This document shows positions 44,059 through 52,613 of a stretch of 64,000 nucleotides of DNA, piece by piece. The translations under genes and the position numbers were made by a program. Numbering within the stretch: the first letter of the stretch is position 1; each line of letters begins with the position of its first letter. The notes below the pieces were generated by a model. The model searched no databases, had not been told where the DNA came from, and worked only from the letters and a program-made list of their open reading frames with translations. Source of the stretch: Novosphingobium flavum (GTDB taxonomy: Bacteria; Pseudomonadota; Alphaproteobacteria; Sphingomonadales; Sphingomonadaceae); contig NZ_JACLAW010000004.1 in assembly GCF_014230315.1 (NCBI RefSeq), positions 1-64,000 on the forward strand, in the 5' to 3' direction.

Positions 44059-44420
44059 TGGCCTGGCTCCTGGCCGACATGCGCAATACGGCGCTGGCCG
44101 CGGGGGGGATGCTGGTCCTCGCGGTGCTGTTCGCCGACCCCAGCGGGATGGGGGGCAAGGCGGTGGACAAGGAAGCCGGGGCCCGCGCGGCGGAACCGGC
44201 GGGGGGAAGGGCCGGCACCGGCGCATCGTGGTATACCGCGCCGCAGAGCGCCGAGCCCGAGGCCGCCCCGGTCAGCCGCGCCGGGCCGCCGGCCCCGCAG
44301 GGCGCGGCCGCGGCCGATGCGGTGCACCGGCCCGAGCCGAGGGGGGCGGACTTTCCGGCGGGACTGGGGCCGCCAAGGCCGGGCGCACCGCGCTATTCGT
44401 CTTCGGTGGCCGAGCCGTAG
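44058..44420 (+). CDS. Second small membrane-associated protein of the pair
   Basis: 120 residues. A predicted N-terminal helix (TALAAGGMLVLAVLFAD) is followed by a low-complexity Ala/Pro/Gly-rich region containing ASWYTAPQSAEPEAAP. No family recognised; the rich tail resembles envelope linker proteins. It is coupled to the preceding 72-residue protein and its last 28 bases overlap the end of the minus-strand gene 44393-44686. Confidence is low as the tail is compositionally biased. Confidence 0.45.
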   Translation: MAWLLADMRNTALAAGGMLVLAVLFADPSGMGGKAVDKEAGARAAEPAGGRAGTGASWYTAPQSAEPEAAPVSRAGPPAPQGAAAADAVHRPEPRGADFPAGLGPPRPGAPRYSSSVAEP

Positions 44421-44686
44421 GTCTCATCCTCGTCGTCGTCGTTGCGCTCGCCGGCATAGGCGCTCATGTCGATCCGGCCGCTCGATTCCATCTGTTTCAT
44501 CCGGTCGACGAGGTCCTGGGTGCCGTCGTCATCAGGTCCGGTGCGGACCTTTTCGCTTTCGAGATCGCCGATGCCGCTGGAGGCGCGGCGCAGCGCCTCG
44601 CTGGCGAGCGTCTGGGCCTGGCTGGGCTCGTCGTCCTGTTCGGGATTGTCGGGCTCAATGTCGGGTTCGTTGGCGCTGTCGGGCAT
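44393..44686 (-). CDS. Acidic conserved small protein, function unknown
   Basis: 97 residues, very acidic: MPDSANEPDIEPDNPEQDDEP, a central helix AQTLASEALRRASSGIGDLESEK, then DLVDRMKQMESSGRIDMSAYAGERNDDDEDETYG. Such proteins accompany acyl-CoA dehydrogenase or transport genes in sphingomonads; no domain can be named. The ATG at 44686 follows AAGGAACC; the frame reading to 44836 has no ribosome site. Its 3' end overlaps the mutS-linked small gene. Confidence 0.75.
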   Translation of the reverse strand: MPDSANEPDIEPDNPEQDDEPSQAQTLASEALRRASSGIGDLESEKVRTGPDDDGTQDLVDRMKQMESSGRIDMSAYAGERNDDDEDETYGSATEDE

Positions 44687-44753
44687 GGCGGTTCCTTTCC
44701 GGTCTTGCCGGAAAAGCGGATGCGCGCGCCTGTGGTTCCCGTCCCGATCCGCT

Positions 44754-45623
44754 CTAACGCGTCGGGACGGGGGTTTCGCCCGAATAGTCGTAGAAGCCCT
44801 TGCCGGTCTTGCGGCCGAGCCAGCCGGCCTCGACATATTTCATGAGCAGCGGGGCGGGGCGGTAGCGCGGGTCACCCGTGCTGGTGAAGAGGACGCGGAC
44901 GATCTCGAGGCAGGTGTCGAGCCCGATGAAATCGGCCAGCGTGAGGGGCCCCATCGGGTGGTTGAGACCGAGCTGGATGCCCTTGTCGATATCGGCGACC
45001 GAGGCCGTGCCCGCGCCGAGGACGATAATCGCCTCGTTGATCATCGGCAGGAGGATGCGGTTGACGACGAAGCCGGGCTCGTCCTGGCTCTCGACGATCT
45101 CCTTGCCGAGGCTGGTGGCGAACTCGCGGGTGGCGGCGAGGGTTTCGGCCGAGGTGGCGAGACCGGGGATGATCTCGATCAGTTTCATCAGCGGCACGGG
45201 GTTGAAGAAGTGCAGGCCGATGAAGCGCGCCGGATCGGGCACACTGGCGCCCATCCGGGTGATCGGGATCGAACTGGTGTTGGAGGCCAGGATGGCTGCC
45301 GGGGCGAGGACTTTCGCGGCGCTCTCGAAGATACGCAGCTTGATGTCTTCGCGCTCGGTCGCGGCCTCGATGATGAAGGCGGCCTCGGCCATGGGTGCAT
45401 AGTCGGCGGCGGGGGTGATGCGGGCAAGGGTGCCTTCGGCATCGGCGGCGGTGATCTTGTCCTTGTCGACGAGGCGGGCGAGGCCCTTGGCGATCTTGTC
45501 CTTCGCCTTGGCGGCAAGGTCGAGGCTGACGTCGGTGAGGAGGACCTGGTGGCCGAAGGCAGCGGCGGTCTGCGCTATTCCGGAGCCCATCTGGCCCGCG
45601 CCGATGATGCCGATGGTTGCCAT
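44754..45623 (-). CDS. 3-hydroxybutyryl-CoA dehydrogenase
   Basis: 289 residues. Rossmann NAD(P) motif [17 protein letters not shown], catalytic His/Glu region in [18 protein letters not shown], and the C-terminal domain with [26 protein letters not shown]. It oxidises or reduces (S)-3-hydroxybutyryl-CoA, in beta-oxidation or polyhydroxybutyrate metabolism. ATG 45623 follows GAGGGAAATC; a longer frame to 45653 has no ribosome site. It is encoded downstream of the adenosyltransferase but 60 bases apart. Confidence 0.93.
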   Translation of the reverse strand: MATIGIIGAGQMGSGIAQTAAAFGHQVLLTDVSLDLAAKAKDKIAKGLARLVDKDKITAADAEGTLARITPAADYAPMAEAAFIIEAATEREDIKLRIFESAAKVLAPAAILASNTSSIPITRMGASVPDPARFIGLHFFNPVPLMKLIEIIPGLATSAETLAATREFATSLGKEIVESQDEPGFVVNRILLPMINEAIIVLGAGTASVADIDKGIQLGLNHPMGPLTLADFIGLDTCLEIVRVLFTSTGDPRYRPAPLLMKYVEAGWLGRKTGKGFYDYSGETPVPTR

Positions 45624-45683
45624 GATTTCCCTCGTCCTTCGCGTTTGCAGCATGGGCTGACTAGCGCGGCGGGGGGCGGCTGG

Positions 45684-46253
45684 CTAGCGGTTTGCGCCGG
45701 GGACCCAGAGCACGTCGCCTGCGCCATTGGCGTTGAGCGTGCGGGCGAGGACGAAGAGATAGTCCGACAGGCGGTTGATGTAGCTGAGCGCGGCAGGGTT
45801 GACCGGCTCGGCCGCGGCCAGCGCGGTCATCCGCCGCTCGGCAAGGCGCGCGGCGGCGCGGGCGACGTGGACGCGGGCGGCCTGTTCGCTGCCGCCGGGG
45901 AGGATGAAGCTGGTGAGCGGGGCGAGATGCTCGTTGAGCGCGTCGATCTGCCCTTCGAGCCGCGCGGTCTGCGCCGGGGTGAGGCGCAGGGTCATCGGGC
46001 CGGGGGTGAAGTCCTCGCCCGGGGTGGCGAGATCGGCGCCGAGGTCGAACAGGTCGTTCTGCAAGCGGGTCAGCGCTGCGCGGCGTTCGCCTTCGGGCAG
46101 GGCGCAGGCGGCAAGGCCGAGGGCGGAATTGGCCTCGTCCACCGCGCCGATCGCCTCGATCCGCAGGGCGTGCTTGGCCGCGCGCGAGCCGTCGACGAGG
46201 CCGGTCGTGCCGTTGTCGCCGGTACGGGTGTAGATGTGGTTGAGCTTGACCAA
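45684..46253 (-). CDS. PduO-type ATP:cob(I)alamin adenosyltransferase
   Basis: 189 residues beginning MVKLNHIYTRTGDNGTTGLVDGS, the ATP-binding N-terminus of PduO-type enzymes, with RLQNDLFDLGADLATP, FILPGGSEQAARVHVARAAARLAERR and the C-terminal YINRLSDYLFVLAR. It adenosylates cob(I)alamin to coenzyme B12. The start codon is TTG at 46253, one base after the upstream stop; no ATG or GTG gives the conserved N-terminus. It follows the HIG1-type gene and gluQRS in one minus-strand unit. Confidence 0.92.
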   Translation of the reverse strand: MVKLNHIYTRTGDNGTTGLVDGSRAAKHALRIEAIGAVDEANSALGLAACALPEGERRAALTRLQNDLFDLGADLATPGEDFTPGPMTLRLTPAQTARLEGQIDALNEHLAPLTSFILPGGSEQAARVHVARAAARLAERRMTALAAAEPVNPAALSYINRLSDYLFVLARTLNANGAGDVLWVPGANR

Positions 46254-46254
46254 A

Positions 46255-46488
46255 TCAGGACTTGGCGATGGCCAGCAGCAGGACCACGACCAGCACGGCC
46301 GCGGCCTGATACTTGATGCGGTTGAACATCATCTTGTTCTGGAGGAGCTGCATCTCGCTCGCGCCCGGCGCGTCGCCGCGATCGAGGTCGTCCCGGGTGC
46401 TTTTCAGGAAGGCGATGATGCCTCTCACCAGGCTGTAGACGACCATGCCCATCAGCACGACGATCACGGGGACGAGGATGTAGCTCAT
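46255..46488 (-). CDS. HIG1-type twin-transmembrane small protein
   Basis: 77 residues with two hydrophobic segments (LVPVIVVLMGMVVYSLV and AAAVLVVVLLLAIA) joined by a charged loop ending in NKMMFNRIKYQ, the HIG_1_N signature. Alphaproteobacterial members are respiratory-chain-associated or unknown. The start overlaps the gluQRS stop by 4 bases (ATGA) and the stop is one base from the adenosyltransferase TTG, so the three genes are coupled. Confidence 0.87.
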   Translation of the reverse strand: MSYILVPVIVVLMGMVVYSLVRGIIAFLKSTRDDLDRGDAPGASEMQLLQNKMMFNRIKYQAAAVLVVVLLLAIAKS

Positions 46489-47330
46489 GGTTCCTCATGT
46501 AGGATCGCCGACAGCGAAATGCCAGCGGGGAAGTGCTGTGCGCGCAGGGCTTCGGCCAGCGCCCGGCCATCCTCTCCGGCGCGGCGGCGGTCGGCCAGCG
46601 AGGGGGCGCCCCGGCGCTTGGCGAGCTTGCGGCCGCCGGCTTCGACCAGCAGGCCGTGGTGGTGCCAGACCGGGACCGGCAGGTCGAGCAGGGCCTGGAG
46701 CAGGCGGTGGACGTGGCTGGCGGCGAAGAGGTCGGCGCCGCGGGTGACGAGGGTGATCCCGTCTGCCGCATCATCCAGCGTGGCGGCGAGGTGGTAGCTC
46801 GCCGGGGCGTCCTTGCGCAGCAGGACGACGTCGCCGAAGAGGTCGGGGCGGGCCTGCTGCGGCCCGGCCAGTTCGTCCACCCATTCGAGCGGCCCGGCAA
46901 GGGCGAGGGCGGCGGCGACGTCGAGCCGCCATGCCGCGCCTTCCGGTGAGGCATGGCCGTGCCGGCAGGTGCCGGGATAGACCGGGCCGTCTGGGCCGAT
47001 CGTCGTGGCGGCCTTGGCGATTTCGGCGCGGGTGCAGGTGCAGGGGTAAAGCAGGCCCATGGCCTTCAGGTGCTCGCCTGCATCGGCATAGGCGGCGAGG
47101 CGGGCGGACTGGGCGACGACCGGGCCGTTCCACGCAAGGCCGAGCCAGGCGAGGTCTTCGAGGAATTCCCGCGCGAGGTCGGCGCGGCTGCGCTCGCCGT
47201 CGATGTCTTCGATCCGCAGGAGGAATTCACCGCCCCTTGCCCGCGCCAAGCCGTGGGCGACAATCGCCGCATAGGCGTGGCCGAGGTGAAGCGGGCCATT
47301 CGGGCTGGGGGCGAAGCGGGTGCGGATCAC
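46485..47330 (-). CDS. gluQRS: Glutamyl-Q tRNA(Asp) synthetase
   Basis: 281 residues, catalytic core of glutamyl-tRNA synthetase without the anticodon domain. HIGH motif as PLHLGHAYAA; the class-I KMSKS position is KLAKRRG; a zinc site with CTCTRAEI and YPGTCRH. It attaches glutamate to queuosine in tRNA-Asp, complementing queC in this window. It starts the minus-strand unit gluQRS-HIG1-adenosyltransferase. Confidence 0.93.
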   Translation of the reverse strand: MIRTRFAPSPNGPLHLGHAYAAIVAHGLARARGGEFLLRIEDIDGERSRADLAREFLEDLAWLGLAWNGPVVAQSARLAAYADAGEHLKAMGLLYPCTCTRAEIAKAATTIGPDGPVYPGTCRHGHASPEGAAWRLDVAAALALAGPLEWVDELAGPQQARPDLFGDVVLLRKDAPASYHLAATLDDAADGITLVTRGADLFAASHVHRLLQALLDLPVPVWHHHGLLVEAGGRKLAKRRGAPSLADRRRAGEDGRALAEALRAQHFPAGISLSAILHEEP

Positions 47331-47464
47331 GCAGCCGCCATAGCGTCATTCGTCGCCACTTGTGGATAGTGCATCGCGGGATGGCTTGACCGATCGCCCG
47401 GCTCATGCTGATTTCTCCTCATGTGCTGTCGCGAAATCGTCATGCCAGCCTGCGACTGGAGGTC

Positions 47465-48073
47465 ATGCTCAAGAGCGAGCTGATCGAACGCGCGGCCCGG
47501 TTCCGCAGCGTGGAGGAAGACCCCTCCCGGCACCTGGCGAATTGTCCGGCACTGGTCCTCAATGCGGACTATACCCCGCTTTCCTACTACCCGCTGAGCC
47601 TCTGGCCGTGGCAGACCGCGATCAAGGCGGTGTTCCTCGAGCGGGTCGATATCGTGGCGAGCTACGAGCGCGAGGTCCATTCGCCGACCTGGGCGATGAA
47701 GATCCCCTCGGTGATCGCGCTGCGCCAGTTCGTGAAGCCGAGCGAGTTTCCGGCCTTCACCCGCTTCAACCTGTTCCTGCGCGACCGGTTTGCCTGCCAG
47801 TATTGCGGCAGCCCGCACAACCTGACCTTCGACCACGTGGTGCCGCGGCGGCTGGGCGGCAGGACCTCGTGGGAAAACGTCGCCACGGCCTGTGCGCCGT
47901 GCAACCTCAGGAAGGGCGGGCGCACGCCGAAGCAGGCGCACATGCCGCTCCTGATCGAGCCGATCCGGCCGACCAACTGGCAATTGCAGGAGCGCGGGCG
48001 TGGTTTCCCGCCCAATTACCTGCACGAAACCTGGCGCGACTGGCTCTACTGGGATGTGGAACTCGAAGCCTAG
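47465..48073 (+). CDS. HNH endonuclease
   Basis: 202 residues. The N-terminal part (CPALVLNADYTPLSYYPLSLWPWQTAIKAVFLERVDIV) is typical of the large HNH family close to McrA-like nucleases; the HNH core is FACQYCG, LTFDHVVPRRLGG (catalytic His) and NVATACAPCNLRKGG with the zinc cysteines. GGAGG lies before the ATG at 47465. Biological role unknown; alphaproteobacterial members are not obviously restriction enzymes. A 145-bp palindrome follows immediately. Confidence 0.9.
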   Translation: MLKSELIERAARFRSVEEDPSRHLANCPALVLNADYTPLSYYPLSLWPWQTAIKAVFLERVDIVASYEREVHSPTWAMKIPSVIALRQFVKPSEFPAFTRFNLFLRDRFACQYCGSPHNLTFDHVVPRRLGGRTSWENVATACAPCNLRKGGRTPKQAHMPLLIEPIRPTNWQLQERGRGFPPNYLHETWRDWLYWDVELEA

Positions 48074-48216
48074 GTTGTGCCGCTATTCAGCCCATGGCGG
48101 CCTGCAAATCGCGCTTTCTCACGCTTCCGGTGCTCACGTACTTTGAGTACGCTGCGCTCCAGTTCATGAGAAAACACAATTTTCGGCTCGCCCTGAGCTG
48201 AATATCGACACAACCT
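48072..48216. repeat. 145-bp imperfect palindromic element
   Basis: End repeats AGGTTGTGCCGCTATTCAGC (48072-48091) and the complement of 48197-48216 agree at 18 of 20 positions. The inner parts also pair over most of their length around CACGTACTTTGAGTACG near 48136-48152. The layout is that of a sphingomonad palindromic interspersed repeat or a MITE-like relic. It starts on the HNH stop codon and ends before the AIM24 gene. Confidence 0.75.
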
Positions 48217-48273
48217 TGGTGCGCGCTATTTAGGGCCGTTCCAGATTTCCAGTCTTTGCGGAGGATACCCGAC

Positions 48274-49104
48274 ATGGCCCAAACCCCGTGGTCGCACGCG
48301 CGCAACCCGAGCCTTGCCGACGACATCGATTTCGAGATCAAGGGGCAGGAACTGCAATTCGTCGAGATCGAGCTTGATCCGGGCGAGAGCGCCGTGGCCG
48401 AGGCGGGGGCCATGGTGTGGAAGGACGCCGTGATCGGCATGACCACCGTGTTCGGTGACGGGCGCGGGGCCGAGGGCGGCTTCATGGGCAAGCTGCTGGG
48501 CGCGGGCAAGCGGCTGGTGACGGGGGAGAGCCTGTTCACCACAGTGTTCACCCACAACGGCCCCCACGGCAAGGCGCGGGTGGCCTTTTCCGCGCCGGTG
48601 CCGGGCGCGATCGTGCCGCTCAAGCTCGACAGCGTGGGCGGCACGCTGATCTGCCAGAAGGACGCCTTCCTCTGCGCCGCGCGCGGCGTGCAGATGGGGA
48701 TCTATTTCCAGAAGCGGATCATGACCGGGCTGTTCGGCGGCGAGGGCTTCATCATGCAGCGGCTCGACGGCGACGGCTGGGTCTTCACCCAGATGGGCGG
48801 CACCGTGGTCGAGCGGACGCTGTCGCCGGGCGAGGAACTGCATGTCGATACCGGCTGCATCGCGGCCTTCACCGCCGGGGTGGAGTTCGACCTGATCAGC
48901 GCCGGATCGGTCAAGTCGATGATCTTCGGCGGGGAAGGTGTGTTTTTCGCGCGGCTGCGCGGGCCGGGCAAGGTCTGGATCCAGTCGATGCCCTTTGCGC
49001 GGCTGGCCGGGCGGGTCGTGGCGACCGCCATGCCGGTGGGCGGGCAGAACCGGGGCGAGGGCTCGATCCTCGGCGGGATCGGCAACCTGATCGACGGGAA
49101 CTGA
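48274..49104 (+). CDS. AIM24/TIGR00266 family protein
   Basis: 276 residues, AIM24-like beta-sandwich protein. Segments: LQFVEIELDPGESAVAEAGAMVWKDAVIGMTTVFGDG, the central GGTLICQKDAFLCAARGVQMGIYFQK, VERTLSPGEELHVDTGCIAAFTAGVEFDL and GEGVFFARLRGPGKVWIQSMP. The glycine-rich end (GGIGNLIDGN) is typical. Role unknown; cytoplasmic in bacteria. GGAGG at 48260-48264 precedes the ATG. No neighbouring gene seems coupled. Confidence 0.92.
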   Translation: MAQTPWSHARNPSLADDIDFEIKGQELQFVEIELDPGESAVAEAGAMVWKDAVIGMTTVFGDGRGAEGGFMGKLLGAGKRLVTGESLFTTVFTHNGPHGKARVAFSAPVPGAIVPLKLDSVGGTLICQKDAFLCAARGVQMGIYFQKRIMTGLFGGEGFIMQRLDGDGWVFTQMGGTVVERTLSPGEELHVDTGCIAAFTAGVEFDLISAGSVKSMIFGGEGVFFARLRGPGKVWIQSMPFARLAGRVVATAMPVGGQNRGEGSILGGIGNLIDGN

Positions 49105-49400
49105 GGGCGGGAGGGTGACACGAGTGTCACCCTGTCCGGTCATGTTTCATGGGCTAAGCCGCTGTTATTCAAGGGCGCAGCGGAAGAGTGCATGGGTGAC
49201 ACTTGTCCTACGGGGATCGTCCGCGCGGCCGGTTTTCAAAGAACGGGCGGAGGATGACAGGGATAGGCGATGTAGGAAAATGGATTGCGCCGGGTTGGGG
49301 GCGTCTTTGGGGATTTTCGGTCTGAATGCGGCTATTCCGGGCGCGCCGACATTGCGGACGTCCATTGTGCCGATATTATGGCGTAAATCCGGAGTCATCC
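49105..49400. other. Region between AIM24 gene and the small membrane protein
   Basis: 296 bases without an accepted gene, containing the GTGACAC palindrome and a second half-site. GC content drops toward 49400. Otherwise nothing recognised. Confidence 0.4.
49112..49133. promoter_or_regulatory. GTGACAC palindrome after the AIM24 gene
   Basis: AGGGTGACAC-GA-GTGTCACCCT, 10-bp arms, could be a terminator stem of the AIM24 gene or a protein-binding site. A second GGGTGACAC half lies at 49194-49202. Confidence 0.45.
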
Positions 49401-49631
49401 ATGCGCGTACTGTCCGTCCTTCGATACAGATCGAACGAGACCGGCCCTCTCGGCTACAGCAATCGAGTTATGTTGATCGCTCTCGCGCCATACGTCCCGC
49501 TGCTTCTGCTCGACCTATATCCAAGGGCTTCGAACTGGACGGAAGGCTACTTTTGGCTCTCCACGATCTGGTTCGCGGCAATTTCTGCATATGGTACCAG
49601 ACAGATGTGGAATGCGATCTGGACGAGATAG
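49401..49631 (+). CDS. Small two-helix membrane protein, unknown
   Basis: 76 residues: MRVLSVLRYRSNETGPLGYSN, then one hydrophobic helix (VMLIALAPYVPLLLLDLY) and a second (FWLSTIWFAAISAYGT), ending in RQMWNAIWTR. GGAG is six bases before the ATG, which supports translation. No family recognised. Its lower GC and Tyr/Trp/Ile-rich content differ from neighbours, suggesting a recently gained gene. Convergent with rpoN. Confidence 0.55.
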   Translation: MRVLSVLRYRSNETGPLGYSNRVMLIALAPYVPLLLLDLYPRASNWTEGYFWLSTIWFAAISAYGTRQMWNAIWTR

Positions 49632-49730
49632 AGAGGTGCCCTTCGCGTCCGCTCCCCCGAACCTTCGCGCCATTGAACATTGGGAACCCACGCGCCGATA
49701 GCGGGCAGGGGCGGACCGGTGAGACCCTAC

Positions 49731-51239
49731 TTAGCGGATTCCGGCCAAGGCCTTCTGACGGCGGCGCTGGACCGAGGAGCCGAGGCCGATTGCCTCGCGG
49801 TACTTGGCGACGGTGCGGCGGGCGAGGTCGAAGCCCTTGGCGTTGAGCAGGTCGACCAGGGCATCGTCGGACAGGATCGCCTTGGGGTCCTCTGCCTCGA
49901 TCAGCTGGCGGATCGCGGCCTTGACCGCCTCGGCCGAGACGGCGCCTTCGCCGTCCGACGAGGCGACGCCGGAGGTGAAGAAGTATTTCAGCTCGAAAGT
50001 GCCGCGCTCGCAGTTGAGATACTTGTTGGCGGTGACGCGGCTGACGGTCGATTCGTGCATGCCGATCGCTTCGGCCACCATGCGCAGGGTCAGCGGTTTG
50101 AGCTGCGAGACGCCGTGGCGGAAGAAGCCGTCCTGCTGGCGGACCAGTTCGGTCGCCACCTTGAGGATGGTTTTCTGGCGCTGGTCGAGCGCTTTCACCA
50201 GCCAGTTGGCGTCGGCCAGCTTTTCCGAGAGCCACGATTTCGAGGAACGATCATCGCAGGCGCCGCGCAGTTCGACATAGTAGGTGCGGTTGATGATCAG
50301 GCGCGGCAGGGTGGCCTGGTTGAGCGCGATGTCCCAGCCGAGATGGTTGCCTTTTGCGTCGGCGCGGGCGCGGATCAGGATGTCGGGGGTGACCGGATCG
50401 CCGCCGCCGCTGGAAAAGCGCAGGCCGGGCTTGGGATCGTAGCCGCGCAATTCAGCCAGCATGTCGGCGAAGTCCTCGTCGTCCACCCCGCACAGGCGCT
50501 TGAGCCGGGCCAGTTCGCCGCGGGCGAGGAGATCGAGATTGTCGAGCAGGCGGGCCATGCAGGGATCGTAGCGATCCGCCTCGCGCGCCTGGAGGACGAG
50601 GCATTCCGAGAGGTCGCGCGCGCCGACCCCGGTGGGATCGAGCGTGTGGATCACGTCGAGCGCGGCCTGGGCCTCGGCCAGGGTGATGCCGAGGTCGGCG
50701 GCGGCTTCGCCCAGCGGGATGGGCAGGTAGCCGGCCTCGTCGAGCTGGTCGACCAGGGCATGGGCGGCGAAAGCCGTGGCAGGATCGGGCGATGCCGGGC
50801 CGACCTGGGCGTGGAGATGTTCGGCCAGGCTCGGTTCGCCCGCGCCGCGTTCGTCGATCCCGGGGCCCTCTCCGCCGCCGGTCCCCGCCATGGGGGTTTG
50901 CGCTTCGGCCTGGAAGGCGGCGTCGCCGGTGTCGCGGTCGGTGTCGAGCGCGGTGGGGTCGATGTCGAGCGGGCGGTCGTCAGAGGCCCGGCCTTCGCCG
51001 ATCAGCTGGTCGACCGGGGAAGATTCGAGCGTGGTGCGGCGCAGGTCATCGGCGCTTTCGGCCGGGGTGTCGGCGGCGGCGGTGCCGATTTCGAGCAGGG
51101 GATTGGCTTCGAGCGCCTCGCCGATGAAGGCCTCGATCTCGAGGTTCGACAGCGCCAGCAGCTTGATCGCCTGCTGGAGCTGCGGGGTCATTACCAGCGA
51201 CTGGGACTGGCGGAGATCGAGCCTCGGGCCTAGCGCCAT
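49731..51239 (-). CDS. rpoN: RNA polymerase sigma-54 factor
   Basis: 502 residues. The N-terminal glutamine-rich activator region I (LDLRQSQSLVMTPQLQQAIKLLALSNLEIEAFI), an acidic region II, the core-binding region III, and the C-terminal RpoN box ARRTVAKYREAIGLGSSVQRRRQ that reads the -24 element. Directs transcription of nitrogen and other activator-dependent genes. No hallmark partner (RpoN modulation protein, HPr kinase) lies adjacent; lptB is next upstream on the same strand, the usual lptB-rpoN order of proteobacteria. Confidence 0.95.
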   Translation of the reverse strand: MALGPRLDLRQSQSLVMTPQLQQAIKLLALSNLEIEAFIGEALEANPLLEIGTAAADTPAESADDLRRTTLESSPVDQLIGEGRASDDRPLDIDPTALDTDRDTGDAAFQAEAQTPMAGTGGGEGPGIDERGAGEPSLAEHLHAQVGPASPDPATAFAAHALVDQLDEAGYLPIPLGEAAADLGITLAEAQAALDVIHTLDPTGVGARDLSECLVLQAREADRYDPCMARLLDNLDLLARGELARLKRLCGVDDEDFADMLAELRGYDPKPGLRFSSGGGDPVTPDILIRARADAKGNHLGWDIALNQATLPRLIINRTYYVELRGACDDRSSKSWLSEKLADANWLVKALDQRQKTILKVATELVRQQDGFFRHGVSQLKPLTLRMVAEAIGMHESTVSRVTANKYLNCERGTFELKYFFTSGVASSDGEGAVSAEAVKAAIRQLIEAEDPKAILSDDALVDLLNAKGFDLARRTVAKYREAIGLGSSVQRRRQKALAGIR

Positions 51240-51268
51240 GGGTATCTAGTTCGACCGGCGGTGCGCGG

Positions 51269-51293
51269 GCTTCGACAAGCTCAGCCTGAGCGG
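51269..51293. repeat. REP-like palindrome between lptB and rpoN
   Basis: GCTTCGACAAGCTCAGCCTGAGCGG, a widespread proteobacterial interspersed palindrome with GCTCAG-C-CTGAGC core. Lies in the 95 bases between the rpoN start and the lptB stop. Confidence 0.65.
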
Positions 51294-51334
51294 ATGTTGT
51301 ATTGCTGCCGGGGAAGAGTGCGGCCGCACCTTGA

Positions 51335-52114
51335 TCACAAGGTGAAGCCTTCGCCGAGGTAGAGGCGGCGGACGTTTTCGTCGGCCACCAAGGCTTCCGG
51401 GCTGCCGGCGAAGAGGACCTGCCCGCCGTAGATGATGCAGGCGCGGTCGACGATGTCGAGCGTTTCGCGGACGTTGTGATCGGTGATCAGCACGCCGATG
51501 CCGCGCTGCTTGAGGTCCTTCACGAGGTGGCGGATGTCGCTGATCGAGAGCGGGTCGATCCCGGCGAAGGGTTCGTCGAGCAGCATGATCGAGGGCTTGG
51601 CGGCCAGCGCGCGGGCGATTTCGCAGCGGCGCCGTTCACCGCCCGAGAGGGCCATGGCCGCGCTGGAGCGCAGCCGGGTCAGGCCGAATTCCTCGAGCAG
51701 GCGTTCCAGTTCCTCGGCCCGCACATCCCGGTCCGGCTCGTTGAGTTCGAGCACGCAGGAAATGTTTTGTTCGACCGTCATGCCCCGGAAGATCGAGGTT
51801 TCCTGCGGGAGATAGCCGAGGCCGAGGATGGCGCGGCGGTACATCGGCAGGCGGGTGACATCGACCCCATCCATCAGGATGCGGCCCGAATCGGGGCGGA
51901 CGAGGCCCATGATCGAATAGAAGCAGGTGGTCTTGCCCGCGCCGTTGGGGCCGAGCAGGCCCAGTACCTCTCCCTTGCCGACCGACAGCGAGATGTCGGT
52001 CAGCACGGCGCGCTTGTCATAGCTCTTGGCGATGGAAATGACTTCGAGCCCGCCCTGGGGGATCGGCTGCATGGCGCTGGTGTTGGGGGCGGCTTGAGTG
52101 GCGCTGTCGGTCAT
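51335..52114 (-). CDS. lptB: LPS export ABC transporter ATP-binding protein
   Basis: 259 residues. Walker A GPNGAGKTT, Q-loop YLPQETSIF, ABC signature ALSGGERRR, Walker B IMLLDEPFAGIDP and the switch His in ITDHNV, with the LptB-type C-terminus YGGQVLFAGSPEAL. It powers extraction of lipopolysaccharide (or its equivalent) by LptFGC; sphingomonads lack LPS but retain this system for glycolipids. The ATG at 52114 is preferred over the in-frame start at 52150. Directly upstream of rpoN on the same strand. Confidence 0.94.
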   Translation of the reverse strand: MTDSATQAAPNTSAMQPIPQGGLEVISIAKSYDKRAVLTDISLSVGKGEVLGLLGPNGAGKTTCFYSIMGLVRPDSGRILMDGVDVTRLPMYRRAILGLGYLPQETSIFRGMTVEQNISCVLELNEPDRDVRAEELERLLEEFGLTRLRSSAAMALSGGERRRCEIARALAAKPSIMLLDEPFAGIDPLSISDIRHLVKDLKQRGIGVLITDHNVRETLDIVDRACIIYGGQVLFAGSPEALVADENVRRLYLGEGFTL

Positions 52115-52228
52115 TGGTTCCGGTTTAGGGTGGCGACGGGACCACTTCAAGCCGGGATGCGTTCAAGACGGGGAAATTGGCAGGTTTCATGCATGGCTGT
52201 TCTTGAAATGCCACGGTGCCCGGTGTTT

Positions 52229-52570
52229 ATGGGAAAGGTGCAAGATACGGATCGATCAACAGGCAGGCCGGACTTTGCCCGGCGGATGAGCGGGGCGGTG
52301 TCGTTCGCGCTGGTGACCTATGCCGCCCTGCAGATCGTGCTGGCCGTGGCGCTGATGCCCGGCCGCACCCGCTCGGCCCTGCCCTATGCCGCGCTGGCCC
52401 TGCTGGTGATCGGGGTGATCCCGGCCTGCCGTGCAATGGAAATACGCTGGGCGCGGATGGAGGGCGACGGGCTGGAGGCGCGGTTCCGGCGCGAGCGGTT
52501 GGCCGTCTGGGCGGCCGCGCTGGGACTGCCTTTCGCGATTGCCGGGGCCTTCCGCCTGACCGGCCTCTAA
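52229..52570 (+). CDS. Hypothetical membrane protein
   Basis: 113 residues. Two to three hydrophobic segments (VSFALVTYAALQIVLAVALM, LPYAALALLVIGVIPAC, AVWAAALGLPFAIAGAF) with a basic loop between the second and third. No family recognised. Candidate starts are 52193, 52229 and 52286; 52229 is used as a compromise and no strong ribosome site was seen. It lies 43 bases before the pmbA gene on the same strand. Confidence 0.6.
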   Translation: MGKVQDTDRSTGRPDFARRMSGAVSFALVTYAALQIVLAVALMPGRTRSALPYAALALLVIGVIPACRAMEIRWARMEGDGLEARFRRERLAVWAAALGLPFAIAGAFRLTGL

Positions 52571-52613
52571 CTGCGGGCTTTAACTGGGCGCCCGCCGCCG
52601 CTAGATCGGCGCC

